Notes: generated by a model from the letters alone, not told the origin. 64,000 nt of DNA from Magnolia sinica (GCF_029962835.1 NC_080575.1:55713493-55777492); one strand, 5' to 3'; shown: positions 48,281 through 60,680, counted from the first letter of the stretch. Numbers and translations: made by a program.

Positions 48281-49619
48281 AGAGGGTGGTGTAAGTGTGT
48301 GCACAAGGTAAGTGCCAAGTATTCAATACAATGCCATAATCATACAATTCAAAAATACTGGTAAGATCATGAATCATACGATATCAGAGTAAGCGGAAAT
48401 ACTGACAAGTCCATGAGTCAAGCAATATCAGAGTATACAATACAGATCAGCTATGTAAATGAGGAGTCATAAAGAGTCAAATATCAGATGCCGAGGATGC
48501 AATGCATAATACAATTCCTGATGAGTTTACGAATACCGTCAGCCATACTTAGACTACATAAATGTAGTAACACAGTAACTCAAAATGCCACATGCCGTGG
48601 ATGTAATGCAATATGCAGTGTAAATAGAATGACCATGCTGGAGTGTGAAGTCGTGATGATAGTACGTAGTATCGCAAGCTATGGGGTCCGTCACAAGGGA
48701 TTCCTATCCAAATCAGTCTCATACCTAATTTGGATAGTCAGACTCAATGTCATAAACTCCTAATCTTAGGTTAGTCGTGCACCCCAACCAAAATCCTGGC
48801 CATTGTGAAGGTACATGTAACAAATAGTTGCGCACCACCAGCCCGAGTGGATAGTGAATGAATGAATGAATGAGCATGTAACTTTTGCTCCACAATCAGT
48901 ACTATACACTTTGGGATCAACACTGGAGTCTAGTACACTCTACATGCAATCGCCGACCACTGACGCATGACCATGCAAGTGGAAGAGACCTCACTATCCG
49001 CCTGGCTAGTAGTCAGCCAATATCTACCCGGCATGTCGATAGTGGACTCATTCACGAGCTAGTCAAACTTAGCCTAACTATGCCCCCAAACCTTGGGCGG
49101 GTAAGGCCACACCCCCTCCCAATCGACCACAACACAGTAGGAGACGCGACCTCCTAGTATTCGGCACTCGGGCGCTCATGTATCCACTTGGTCTCAATGT
49201 TGGGGTGTCTCCTGGCCTTGGAGGTTTAGGGATTTTCACCCAGGGCCATCTATGGCAGCCCGATGCTAATAACAGATTTTTGATGTCCCATCTGGCCATC
49301 CATGATATGTTTGTGGAGGCTACGACCCTAATGTCGCTAGGGCATACAGTAATCATAATACACAATGCAAGATGCATGAGTCATATAATCCAGTCATGCA
49401 TCAATCCTGCGCATATCGTGCGCTCATGTGAGATAACCTTCGCCTATCAAGGAGTCTCATAACAACCTACCCAATGACATATGCAATGGTCAACCATAAC
49501 AAATATGCAGATGATGCATATGAGCATGTATCATGATGCTATGCTGTCACATACTCATAATCGATATCAATAACCAGCATCGACAATCAACCTCGACAAT
49601 GTGGACATTTAACCAACAT

Positions 49620-49990
49620 TGTCCATAAGGAATGACCCATATAGAGCCTAATATATAGTGGACCCATGGCCTCACAGAAGGGCCTAATATACAGCACCAT
49701 GGGCCCTCACTCAAGAGCTTAATACACATCACGATGGGCCTCTCACATGGGCCTAATATACATCACAATAAGCTCCATTGCCTGGCCCTCAAATGCACCA
49801 CAATGGGCCTCATCACATAGGCCTCATATACATGACATTAGGCCTTAAACACAGGCTAAATACACATCAAAATGGGCCTCAAATACAAGCCGTATATACA
49901 TCATATTGGGCCTCAAACACGGGCCGAATGCACATCACAATGGGCCTCAAATACGGGCTGCATATACATCACATTGGGCCTCGACAATCG
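49620..49990. repeat. ~34-bp-type array in C2, first block
   Basis: GGGCC(T)CA...ATACATCACAATGGGCC-like units, reverse-strand relatives of the C1 34-bp array but more variable in step. Confidence 0.8.
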
Positions 49991-50935
49991 GAATCAACTT
50001 CGATAATTGAACTTGACAATCAGCCTATACAATCGGCCTTAAATATTGAAATCGGCCTCGACAATTAGAATCGAAATCGGCCTCAACAATCGGCCTCGAC
50101 AATCGAAATCGGAATCTGCCTCGACAATTGGAATTGGCCTTGATAATTGGAATCAATATCGACAATCGGAATCGACCTCGATAATCGGAATCGAAATCAG
50201 CCTCGACAATCAGAACCAGAATCGGCCTCAACAATTGGCCTCGACAATCGAAATCAGAATCGGCCTCAACAATCAGCCTCGATAATCGAAATCGGAATAA
50301 TTGGCGTCGACAATTGGAATCAGAATCGGCCTCAACAATCGGCCTCGACAATCGAAATTAGTATCGACAATCGAAATTGGCCTCGATAATCGGAATCAGA
50401 ATCGGCCTTAACAATTGGCCTTAATAATCGGAATCATCCTCGACAATCGGAATTAGAATCAGCCTCCACAATCGAAATCGGTATCGATAATCGAAATCGA
50501 CCTCGATAATCGGCGTCGACAATTAAAATCGGAATCGGCCTCAACAATCGGTCTCGATAATCGGAATCAGAATCTGCCTCAATAATTGGAATCAGTATCG
50601 ACAATCGGAATCAGCCTCGATGATCGGAATCGGAATCCACCTTAACAATTTGCCTCGACAATCAGAATCGAAATGAGCCTTGACAATCAGAATCAGAATC
50701 AGCCTCAACAATTGGCCTTAACAATTTGCCTCAACAATCGGAATCAGAATCGGCCTTAACAATCGACATCGACAATCGGAATCAAAATCAGCCTCAATAA
50801 TCGGAATTGAAATTGGCCTTGACAATTAGAATCGGAATCAGCCTCAACAATCGGCCTCGACAATCGAAATCGGCCTCGACAATCAAAATCGGTATCAATA
50901 ATCGAAATCGGTCTCGACAATCGGAATCAGTGAGA
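49991..50935. repeat. GGCCTCGACAATCGGAATC array in C2
   Basis: About 945 bp of GACAATC, GGAATC and GGCCTC words in variable order, the complement of the C1 array at 6360-7115. Apparent ORFs full of N, Q, R and S here are repeat translations. Confidence 0.9.
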
Positions 50936-51039
50936 ATGGCCTAACAAGGCCTAAGGGAAGGTCACAATATGGACATTCAACCATCATTGCCCATCATCGT
51001 GGACATTTAACCAACATTGCTCCCAAGGAGTGACCTACA

Positions 51040-51480
51040 TAAACATCATTACATACATCATGTTAAAATCACACATCACATCGGGACTTGAATACACAAC
51101 AAGTGGGCCCTACACCTAGGCCTTGAATACATCACATGGGCCTCTCATATACATCACGTCGAGCCTCGCTAAATGTCACGAACACATCACAGTGAGACTC
51201 CTCACGTGGGTCATATATACATCAATGTGGGCCTTGCTAAATGGGCCACAAATACATCATAATGGGCCTCATATCTGTGTCGCATATACAACTCAATGGG
51301 CCGCACATATGGGCCAAAAAGACATCACAATGGGCCCTACTAAATGGTCTGAAAATACATCTCAATGGGCCACAACCCATGGGCGTTAGTACATCATAAT
51401 GGGCAGCAACCCATGGGCCTTAAATACAATAAGTGGGCTGCACTATATGGGCCTTATATACATCAAATGGGCCCATCGAA
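51040..51480. repeat. ~34-bp-type array in C2, second block
   Basis: Units of CATATGGGCC...ATACATCACAATGGGCC. C1 has only one such block and C3 has two, at matching places. Confidence 0.8.
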
Positions 51481-51800
51481 ATATCATCTGGACCGAACCA
51501 CAAATAGTAGTGGAGATAATGATTTCACCATTTAAATAGTTCACAGGCCAACCATAACATTTATTTTCCATCCAATCTGATCATACAGTAACAAAAACAT
51601 GGATAAAAGGGAATAGCAAATATCATATTGATCCAGAACTTCTGTAATCCCTAAAGGGTTCCAATGGTAGGCGTTTAACTCTCCACTATTTTCTGCAGTG
51701 TGGTCAACCTGATAGATCTGCCTTATTTTTAGTCTTAGGCCTTAAGAAGAGCTGGTCAACTGGACAGACAGTTTAAATAAAACATTGCCCGATGATCAGG
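51480..51800. repeat. ~310-bp repeat shared with C3 (foldback type)
   Basis: Aligns in order with 60330-60650: 'CATCTGGACC', 'AATCTGATCATAC', 'CAACTTCTGT', 'GGGTT(C/T)CAATGG', 'ATTATTTTCTG'. It resembles a dispersed magnoliid repeat I remember. No gene. Confidence 0.6.
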
Positions 51801-52660
51801 CCCACGGAATTTGCAGGCGTCAATTACATCAGAGGTGGGTCCCACCAGATGGACTGATGGTGGATATACATACATCAAGCATGGGCTCCATCTAAATGGA
51901 TGGATGGCTCAGATAAAACACTTACAGTACAGTGGATCCCACCGTCTTTGCTCGACGGTGTGGATGTGATCCATACATCAGGTGGGTCTCACCGTCCAGA
52001 TGGATCCCACCGTCATTGCTAGACGGTGTGGATGTGATCCATACATCAGGTGGGTCTCACCATCCAGCCATCTGGACGGTGCACTGACACCAACCAATCC
52101 CACCCTATCAGATGGGTCCCACATGGGTTCCAGCATAACATTATATATATACATATATATTAATATATATAATATATGTATATATATAACATAATGCATT
52201 ATATAATATTATATATATATATATATATATTATTTTTTTATTTAAAACGGTGGGGGTCCAGCGTCCAAACGGACGTCTAGATTAGAATACATTCATCAAG
52301 GTGGGCCCACCCCACACGTGTGGCATGTGTGGGTGGGTCCCACGAATGCCATGAAAATGATCTCTTTAATTAGCAGGACGGTATGGATTTAAAGCATACC
52401 TTGAGTGCGTCCCATAGGACTGTCTAGGTACGGACGGCCTAGATATACATTAAAAGATAGGTGAGCCCCACCCCTGCACGTATTGCACGTGTGGGATGGG
52501 CCCCACACGAGCTAAGTGGATGGACGGTGTAACACACCTCTTGCTGGCATTAATCCAGCAGCTAAATAACTACTGGACGGTGTGGATCTTCATGGATGGG
52601 GTGGGTCCACACGTGTGGGACCCACCATAATATCAAGCTGATAACTGTGTTTTTCCTTCA
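51800..52660. repeat. GTGGGNCC / CCGTCCA block in C2 with AT-rich patch
   Basis: Many GGTGGGTCCCAC and 'GGACGGTGTGGAT' words. The perfect palindrome CCACACGTGTGG lies at 52312-52323 and a TA-rich patch at 52137-52245. It matches the C1 block 3990-5580 in content. Confidence 0.75.
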
Positions 52661-53632
52661 TGCAGGTCTATCCGTGAGCGGGCGGACAGGGAGTCTGCTG
52701 GACAGTGAGTCCAGCAGCAGGGTGAACCCGGCTCGTTAGACCGACGGCGTGGATTAATATACATGCATCAAGGGGTCCACGCAGGGTGAACCACACGCCC
52801 TCGGGACGCATTTTCCAGAAATTTGTATTTTCCCTTCGTTTGGGCCTGTGCGGCCTGCCGGCCACACAGGCCACAAATCTGGGCCGCATGAAGGCCCGGT
52901 TGCTGGACAGTGGGTGTCCCATTGTTGGACAATGTGTGGGCCACTGCATGGACAACATGGATCATATATCAAGATGGGCCATCATACAAGGAAAAAGAGA
53001 GAGAAAGAGAAGCACCTACATTAAGATCTTCCCCTTCAACTTCTACTCTTATGCTCTAAAGCCCTTAAGAAGCTTCCTCAACGGTGGAGATGATGATATA
53101 AAGGTTGGATTGCTGAGGATCTAAGGTGGAAGAGGGCTAGATTCTTGGGATGGGTTGGATGTCCATGGCTCTTGCAATGGAGAATGAGGAAGAAGGAGGG
53201 AGGGAGGGAGAGATAAGAGAGAGAGAAGTTATGGCTTGACATGATAATGTAAGGCCATCATAAATGTCTAGGTAAGGGGAGGTGTTGACTTAAGAATAGG
53301 GGCCATCATTACTTGTGTAAGGACATGATATCACCCTCCTAGGGAATGGTGCCATAGGGGTAGGTAGGTCCCGCAATGTGCGGTCCACAACCATTATAAT
53401 ACGTGGGCCACAACTTATGATCTAAGCGTCGCATTGACGCACAAGACGCGACATTGAACTGGGGTGACGACGCGGTCGTGATGGTACAAGTTTCGAGTCA
53501 AGCCGACTCAGATTTATGGGATGTGACTCAGGGTCACGCGTAAATGTCGATTACAGATTGAGGATCGCCGAAATTCGACCGGGAGGACTACGGAAGCCTA
53601 TGGAATGTACGGGCTAGGATACGGGTCTCACA

Positions 53633-54227
53633 CCTATCCTATCCAATTGGAAGATATTCAATAAACTCATATATGAACTTCCATTGACCTAATTCTCAAC
53701 GAATGAAATTCGTGGGGATTGGAAGTGATTGCATCACTAAACCATGCCCAATAGACTATGGTCGACAACAGGATATACCGATCTAACAACCAACATGGGA
53801 GAATTGTGAAGAATAGAAAGGATTCCATCACTCAGCCATGCTCAAGGGACGATGGAGAATAATAGGATTTCTAATTTTCATAAACTCCAAATAGAAAAAA
53901 AAAGATACTTCAAGCTATTGCAGATCTATTATAATTTAAATCACAACAAACCATTAAAAACTAAAAGTATTCCTTAAATATCAAACTAAAATCAAAGGAG
54001 TTCAATAATAACATGAATCAAACAAGAAAAACATCCCAACCATGTTACAAGCTTCACCCCTTAGCCCTAGCTAAGGGATCTAGCCAACCATAGACATGAT
54101 TGGATTAAAAACCCTAGAAGAAAGCATTAAAAACTAAGAAGGGAAGAAGAATTCGTGGGAAGCAGCTCTGCCCTTTTGCTCTACTTCTTTAAACCCTAGA
54201 TATCCTAAAAAGTGCCTAGGAAACCCC
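53633..54227 (-). other. Athila LTR, portion beyond C2
   Basis: No gene. AT-rich, with 'AAACCCTAG' words downstream of the TATA box. Confidence 0.6.
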
Positions 54228-54238
54228 TATTTATAAGC
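54228..54238 (-). promoter_or_regulatory. Athila LTR TATA box
   Basis: Minus strand CTTATAAATAG, the usual plant LTR form, with AAACCCTAG about 40 nt downstream. Confidence 0.65.
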
Positions 54239-54299
54239 CAAGTTCCGCAGATCTGCAAAATCGGATCAAATTTACGCACTCTACGTAACTCTTCGTAAC

Positions 54300-54695
54300 G
54301 CTTTCGATGTCATCAAACACCCTTCGATGACATCGAAGGGGTTTGAATCCAGAAGTCGCGCCTTTTCTCTCTTTCGTACTGTGTAGGTCTTTGTGTCATC
54401 AAACCATCCTTTGATGTCATCAAGCGAAGCTTCGATCCATCGAACAGGCCTTTAAGTCATCGAGAATGTGTCCAAGACAGTTAAGCGAGTTGCTTCAATT
54501 TCTTCAATAAATTCGATGCCATCGAGCAGTCTTTGATGTCATCGAGCACCTTTCTTCGAGTCATCGAATATGTCTTCGATTGATCGAGAAAAACACCCAA
54601 TATGTCCAACAACCAAGTTGATTTTCCTTCATAAATTCGATGTCATCAAACAGTAGCTTTGATGTCATTGAGAAGTTCTCGATGACACAGTCTTT
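54300..54695. repeat. CGATG(A/T)CATCGA-type palindrome cluster in Athila LTR
   Basis: About ten near-copies of TTCGATGACATCGAA (perfect at 54323-54337), others as TTCGATGTCATCAA, TTGATGTCATCGA or CTTCGATTGATCGAG. They lie just upstream of the TATA box, that is, in U3. Confidence 0.8.
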
Positions 54696-54969
54696 GTGGT
54701 TTCTACACTCGTTCTTTCAACTTCCTTCCTTCTCCACTTAGTTTTCTTAGATTTTGGAGTCTTAAAATCTTCAATCTTGGTTTCCAAAGATCCCTTCTTT
54801 GCTTTGGCAATTCTTGAGCACTAAATCCATGCTTTTAGAATTCTTTTCAATCCAAGCTCTTAAATTCACCTTGCAACACAAATACTTGTAAAATATACCA
54901 TTAAGCCATATTATGTTTGTAAAATCAAGAAATAAATGGGGGATAATATGCAATTTTTTACCCTCAACA

Positions 54970-55578
54970 ATGACATCTATAAATACAGTCATTCCCAATC
55001 TAAAAAACAAAATAGAAGAAAAACAAATAAATATAAGGGATGAGAGCCAAGTGCGTTGTTTATTGGTTCACATCGTATCATCCTCTCAAAAATACTGAAA
55101 AGCGACCCCAGAAGTCGACTTGAGCTGAAATTATTGCATCTAAGGATCATGCCTCCCATATGAACATTAGAGTCAAATCAAAGGACTAAGCCTGTTAATT
55201 GGCCAAACTGATAAATCCGAGGATTCCTGGCCTCTAAATATTTTTTGGTGAATTCATGATAATCATTTCATTAAAGCAATGTATACTAGGATTTTTTTTA
55301 TAGCAAATTCTAGATCTCAAGGATATTTCGGTAACACTGAACCTACCTTCGGTGCTACAAAAATCAAGCCGCGTCAAATTACTTAAAACCCTCACTACTC
55401 ACTTCTGTTTAGACTGTGACTATTCGTGTTTCTTCCCAAGTCCGATTGAAGGGTTGTATAAAGCAAAAAAACCAAGCTACTTTCTAGTGCTTTCTCAATA
55501 CATCCAAAAATAGGTTTATTTGTCTTAGGTTTGTCTTCTCTTGATAGGTCCTTCCTCCATTTCACTTCATTTTCCTAA
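54970..55578. other. Flank of element A; upstream part of element D
   Basis: AT-rich, no ORF with a recognisable domain. ATGAC (54970-54974) is the presumed target duplication of A. It may be LTR or leader of the plus-strand retroelement D whose gene starts at 55579. Confidence 0.4.
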
Positions 55579-56557
55579 ATGGAGTCATCACCACCTAGAG
55601 AAAACAGATCCAAGAGGAAGCATGACACTGAAGGTTCAATCGGAACTAGGCAAAAAACTTTGTGTTCCAAAGTGTGGACGATCTTCTAACCAATCATCTA
55701 GACCTTTGTCTTCTTCAAACCTTGATTCTATCAGTCCCATTGCGGCTAGATTTTTGAAGAAAGGAATTGTATATGAAAGAAAAGTAAATGTGAAATGTCT
55801 TAAAATTTTCAAAGTTCAGGAAAATCTTTCACAACAAGGATGGCTGTAAGTTCTGTCATTTGGAGGGCCAGTGAACGAAACGTTAGTCCTATCATTCTTG
55901 TCTCATTGCACTCTAAGGGTTTTGAAGTTGACTGCGATGGTCGTATAGTCAAAATCACCCCATATCACATTTCAACCCTTATAGGAATACCATTGAGCTC
56001 CAAACAACCTACTGAATTAAACCTACCCACTGAAACAAAAAGAGTTGTTTGGACAAATTTTTTGTGCAATGGGAAGAATGTCCCTTAACATCATGGGAAC
56101 GCACTACGGGCCACAAATATGTTAAATGATTATCGTATACTCAATTTGATTTACATTTTTAACATCTATCATAGATTCAAAAATCAAATTAAGCTTACAC
56201 CATTCATGGTGGAGACCTTATATCATATCGGTAAAAGGGAACCATTTGTCTACCAACTCTGATATACGATGAAATAGTTTCAAGTTTTTAGTCTAATTCA
56301 TAGCAATACCCTTTGGCCATTTCTTGTGCAAGCTTGCCCATCAATGTGGAATCAGGGTGCCTGCGGGAGAATCTATAACCACCCCAGAAATAAATGAGAA
56401 TATTATCAGGAAAATGAATCTCTCTTCTGTAAATGAAATTGATAATCCGATATCGGTAGAAGAAGAACTTCCTGGGAAGGAAGATGAAATTGTTAAAGAA
56501 GACCTACATACCCATTCACTAACCTCAGCTCCTACAATTTCCACACCTCAGAAGAAT
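55579..56557 (+). pseudogene. Element D gene, plant-transposon-protein type, broken
   Basis: ATG at 55579 begins MESSPPRENRSKRKHDTEGS. The frame changes to RFLKKGIVYERKVNVKCL (55700-55849), then to SVIWRASERNV and KGFEVDCDGRIVKITPYH (55840-56088). It is decayed to about 56323 and then reads PFGHFLCKLAHQCGIRVPAG (from about 56310). The last piece corresponds to LPFGRLICKIAHEFGYRLGA of the B aORF, so both belong to one domain family. The gene is cut off at 56557 by the LTR C5. At least three frameshifts and several stops are present. The product is of unknown function, from a retroelement of uncertain lineage. Confidence 0.65.
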
Positions 56558-57099
56558 TGTAAGACCCTACCTGAGTATCCATTTCATTCCTTTAGGTCCC
56601 GCAGTCGTACCGGTCGAATCCCGGTGACCTACGACCTATGGATTCCATTTGCGATCATCATTAAGTCCCGTCATGTACACCCAACCCGGATCGACTCAAA
56701 ACTTATGCCATCTCGACTGCATTGTCGCCGCGATTCCAACACTGCATATCGTGCATAATTTCGACATGTACATCTTAAGCTAATGGACGCACCATTCTTG
56801 GCCCTTGATCATGCATGTGGGACCCACCTAGACCCATGGGCATGTTTCCCCATGTGGGCCCCACCTAGTGCTCATTTCCCCATGCTACCTACCCTCCATC
56901 ATGCCTAGTCATAACTAGTTATGATCATTTTCTTTAAAAAAAACCCAATGATGGATTTTCTCCCTACCCCATGTTAGTTCTCTTCCCAAGTAACCCTTTC
57001 TCCCAAAAACTCATCATTACACTACTACTTCCCTCCTCTCTCCTCTATTCTCTCTCATTTTCTCTCTTTCTCCTTTCCTTGCTAGGTGGAATGTCCACC
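56558..57099 (+). mobile_element. Start of a C-family LTR (C5), truncated by C3
   Basis: Begins TGTAAGACCCT and continues with 'CGGTCGAATCCCGGTGACC', as C1 does after its start, then GTGGGACCCACC words and a pyrimidine tract. At 57100 the C3/C4 element is inserted in the opposite direction. The remainder should lie right of the window. The presumed target duplication on the left is AGAAT (56553-56557). Confidence 0.8.
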
Positions 57100-57434
57100 T
57101 GTCATACCCCAAACCCAAAGATCGGACTCACAAGAATCTCAATTGCAGAATCCGGTGCCGACAGCCTCCATAGTAACCCAATGTCGACTCACAGAGCCCA
57201 TACGCCAGATTCCGATCCTGAGATCCTATGAGGAGGATTTTCCAATGTACATTTATCTCGTAAGAAGCATAACTACAAGTTTACCCAAATCACAAAGGCA
57301 ACATCATCATCACATATCCACTAATATAAACAATTGAATACAGTGCTGAAAGGGAAATACATATGTCAAAAATTAAAGCTCCATAAGTCCGTTGCACGCT
57401 CCAAGCTCAATGCTGCTGCAAACTAACACCACCT

Positions 57435-57470
57435 ACATGCATCTATCGTGCATAAGCTTATAGAAAGCTT
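57435..57470 (-). promoter_or_regulatory. Conserved twin stem-loop (C3)
   Basis: AAGCTTATAGAAAGCTT (57454-57470) with the neighbouring GCATCTATCGTGC inverted repeat, as in C1, C2 and C4. Confidence 0.45.
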
Positions 57471-58759
57471 AGTGGGTGGTGAAAGTGTGTGTACAAGGTA
57501 AGTGCCAAGTAAGCAATATCAAAGTAATCAGAGTAAGAGAAAATACTGACAGGCCCATAAATCATACAATATCAAAATAATGCGAAAACATGCTGATAGG
57601 CCCATAAATACCATCAGCCTTATCCAAGCTATGCGATGCAAAAATATAATAATCAATATCATATACTGAGGAAGCAATGTAGATCAGTTATGCAATGTGA
57701 AGACAATAAGCTAAATACTATGTACTGAGGATGCAATGCAATATGCAATGTGAATGAAAAGACTAAGCTGAAGTGTGAAGTCGGGATGATAGTATGTAGT
57801 ATCACAGGCTACGGGGTCCATCACAAGGGACTTCTATCCAAACTAGTCCCATACCTAAATTTGGTAGTTAGACTCAATGTGGTAAACTCCTAATCTCAGG
57901 TTAGTCGCGCGCCCAACCGAAATCCTAGCCATATGAAGGTACACAATAATTAGTTATGCACTACCAGCCCGAGTGGATAGTGAATAAAATGAATGCATGA
58001 GTATGCAACTCCTACTCAATAAGTCCACGTATCAGTACGGTTCCTCTCTGGAAAATCACCGGTGTCTATTACACTCCAAACCAGATTCCTGCCCCATAGC
58101 GTGCAACAAGGTGAGTGGAAGAGACCTCACTATCCGCTTGCTAATATCGGGCACGACTTGTCGATAGCGGACCCATTCCTCGAGCTGGTCAGACTCAACC
58201 TAGCATTGCCTCGTCCTCTCGAGCAGGTAAGGCCGTACCCCCTTCTAATCGACGAAGACACAGTGGGAGACGCGGCCGAACGGTATACGGCCCTCATGCG
58301 CTCATGCATCCACTCGGTCTAGACATTGGAGCAACATCTGGAACCAAGAGGTTTTAGGGACATCCACCCAGGGATATCTATAGCACCCCATGTAAAACAG
58401 ATTTTCGGTGTCCCATCTGGCCATCCATGAAATAACTGTGTAGGTTACAGCCCTGATGTCTTTGGGGTGTACGGTGCTCATGTCACACAAATGTGAGATG
58501 CATGAGTCACACAGTCCAATCATGCATCAATCCTGTGCATACTGTGCACTTATGTGGAAAACTCCGCCTATCAGGGAGCCCCATGAACAACCTGCCCTAT
58601 GACATATGCAATTGTCAATCACATGTTATAACAAACATGCAGATGATACATATAGGCATGTATTATGATGCTATGCTGTCACATACTCATAATCAGTATC
58701 AATAACCGGCCTCAATAATCGGCATCGACATTCGGCCTCGACAATGTGGACATTTAACA

Positions 58760-59120
58760 AACATTGCCCCCAAGGGGTGGCCCACATAGGGTCCAACATA
58801 TAGTGGACCCATGGCCTCACACAAGGGCCAAATATACAACACCATAGGCCTCACTTAAGAGATTTAAACACATCACGATGAGCCTTTCACATGGGCCTAA
58901 CATACATCACATTAGGCTTCACCGTCTAGCCCTTGAATGCATCACAATGGGCCTCATCACATAGGCCTCATATACATCATATTGGGCCCTAAACATGGGC
59001 TGAATACACAGCACAACAGGCCTCAAATACGAGCCGAATATGCATCTCATTGGGCCTCAAACACGGGCCGAATGTACATCACAATGGGCTCAAATATGGG
59101 CGGCATATGCATCTCATTGG
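58760..59120. repeat. ~34-bp-type array in C3, first block
   Basis: CACATGGGCC/ATACATCACATTGGGCC units, matching C2 49620-49990. Confidence 0.8.
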
Positions 59121-59690
59121 GCCTCGACAATCGGAATCAGAATCGACAATTGCAATCGGTATCGACAATCAAAAGTGGCCTCGACAATCTGAATCGGTCT
59201 CGATACACGGCCTCAACAAATCAGAATTAGCCTCGACAATCGGAATCGACTTATATAAGCGGCAATGATAAATCGGAATCGGCCTCGATACTCAGCCTCG
59301 ACAATCAGAATCGGCCTATACAATCGGCCTTGACAAATCGGAATCGGCCTCGATACTAGGCCTTCATAATCGGAATCGGCCTATACAATCAGCCTCGATA
59401 CTCAGCCTCGATAATCGAAATTGACCTCGATACTCAGCCTCGACAATCAGAATTGACCTATACAATCGCCCTGGACAAATCGAAATCGACATTGATACTC
59501 GGCCTCGATAATTGGAATCGGCCTATACAATTGGCCTCGATAATCGGAATCGGCTTCGATACTTAGCCTCGACAATCAGAATCGGCCCCAATACTCGGCC
59601 TAAACAATCAGAATTAGCCTATACAATCGGCCTCGACAAATCAGAATCGGCCTTGATACTCGGCCTCGATGATCGGCATATATAAACAAG
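59121..59690. repeat. GGCCTCGACAATCGGAATC array in C3
   Basis: Same words as in C2, with extra 'GGCCTATACAATC' and 'CTCGATACTC' variants. About 570 bp, clearly shorter than in C2. Confidence 0.9.
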
Positions 59691-59929
59691 GCGGGGTCCA
59701 TAGATGGATAGTCGATTAACCATAATATAAAGATCGGCCCTCGGCCATGGCTATATCAAATCTGATAGCATAGAGCTATCTGTCTATGCTGAATGGGGCC
59801 CACTGATTAGGGTTAACCCACAAGAGAATGATGAGAATGAGACTATTAAGGCCCAAGGGAAGGTCACAATGTGGACATTCAACCATCATTGCCCATCAAT
59901 GTGGTCATTTAACCAACATTGCTCCCAAG

Positions 59930-60295
59930 AAGTGACCTACATAGAGCCATAGGTATAGTGGGGCCATGGCCTCACACAAGGGCCAAATATACAACACCAT
60001 GTGCCTCACTCAAGGGCCTCACATACATCGCATTGGGCCTCACTCATGGGCCACAAATGTATCACAACGGGCCACGCCCATGGGCCTCGAATACATCACA
60101 ATGGGCCAAACCCATGGACCTTAAATACGTCATATTGGGCCTCATCCATGGGCCTCGGATACATCTCAATGGGCCTCGAATACACCACAATGGGCCGCAT
60201 TATATGGGCCGCACCAATGGGCCTTATATATATCAAATGGGCCGAACTAGTGGGCCTAATACACATTACAAAGGGGGACCTAACATACATCAAGT
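59930..60295. repeat. ~34-bp-type array in C3, second block
   Basis: ATACATCACAATGGGCC...CCATGGGCCTCGA units, matching C2 51040-51480. Confidence 0.8.
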
Positions 60296-60299
60296 GGGT

Positions 60300-60680
60300 C
60301 ACACCATCTACACCATTCATCTATTCTTAAGGATCATTTTAGAGCATAAAAAAATCATATCGAAAGATTATCTGGACCACACTCCAAATAACAGTGGTGA
60401 AAATGATTTTCACCGTTAAAATTCCCAAGGGCCACCATAATATTTACGTTCCATCTAATCTGATCATACGGTCATAAAGACTTGAATAGGAGGAAAAAAC
60501 AAATTTCATAGTGGTCCACAACTTCTGTGACCCAAAAAAAGGGTTTCAATGGTGGACGTTCACTCGACATTATTTTCTGTTGTGGGGTCCACCTGATCAT
60601 CAGATCTATCTGGTTTTAGTCTCAAGCCTTAGACGAGCTGCCAAATGGATGGACAGTTCAGATGTAACACATACATTAGT
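60300..60680. repeat. ~350-bp foldback-type repeat in C3
   Basis: Homologous to 51480-51800 and a little longer (begins 'AAGGATCATTTTAGAGCAT'). No gene. Confidence 0.6.

Larger units (their letters stand above)
47912..53632 (-). mobile_element. Solo giant LTR of family C (C2), 5721 bp
   Basis: Plus strand TGTCACGCCCC...GTCTCACA, flanked by perfect 5-bp duplications CCTAT at 47907-47911 and 53633-53637. The TG...CA ends show it is a complete LTR. No PBS, PPT or coding domain is inside, so it is a solo LTR left by LTR-LTR recombination. Order from the right end: terminal block; purine tract; GTGGGNCC-rich block; AT-rich patch; ~310-bp block shared with C3; arrays; and the 1.7-kb 3' block (47912-49600). 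It is the best copy for defining the family ends. Confidence 0.92.
2976..54969 (-). mobile_element. Athila-like Ty3/gypsy element A, split by three insertions
   Basis: Reading leftward the order is 5' LTR (47630-54969), PBS (47604-47622), gag, protease, RT, RNase H and integrase, ending at 3147 and cut at 2976. Gag, RT and integrase residues are Athila-type, for example a DLGAS protease motif and the integrase C-terminal KVFHDQHIL. Removing C1 (3464-8815), B (12808-46110), C2 (47912-53632) and one target duplication each leaves about 7.6 kb. The start motif of the LTR (TGTTGAGGG, minus strand) is at 54969. The next five plus-strand bases, ATGAC, are the expected target duplication, but its partner lies off-window. 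The 3' LTR is not seen. Confidence 0.85.
47630..54969 (-). repeat. Athila 5' LTR, about 1.6 kb plus inserted C2
   Basis: Minus strand from TGTTGAGGG (54969) to TTGTGAACA (47630). Subtracting C2 and one CCTAT leaves about 1614 bp. A TATA box lies at 54228-54238. The part outside C2 has no gene. Its only striking content is the CATCGA repeat region. Confidence 0.75.

Noticed and set aside
50025..50389. ORFs rich in N, R, Q, S in the GGCCTCGACAATC array
   Set aside because: Low-complexity translation of a word array, seen on both strands.
55579..56557. A host nuclear gene
   Set aside because: It matches retroelement domain sequence, is frame-broken, and has no clear introns or conserved host domain.
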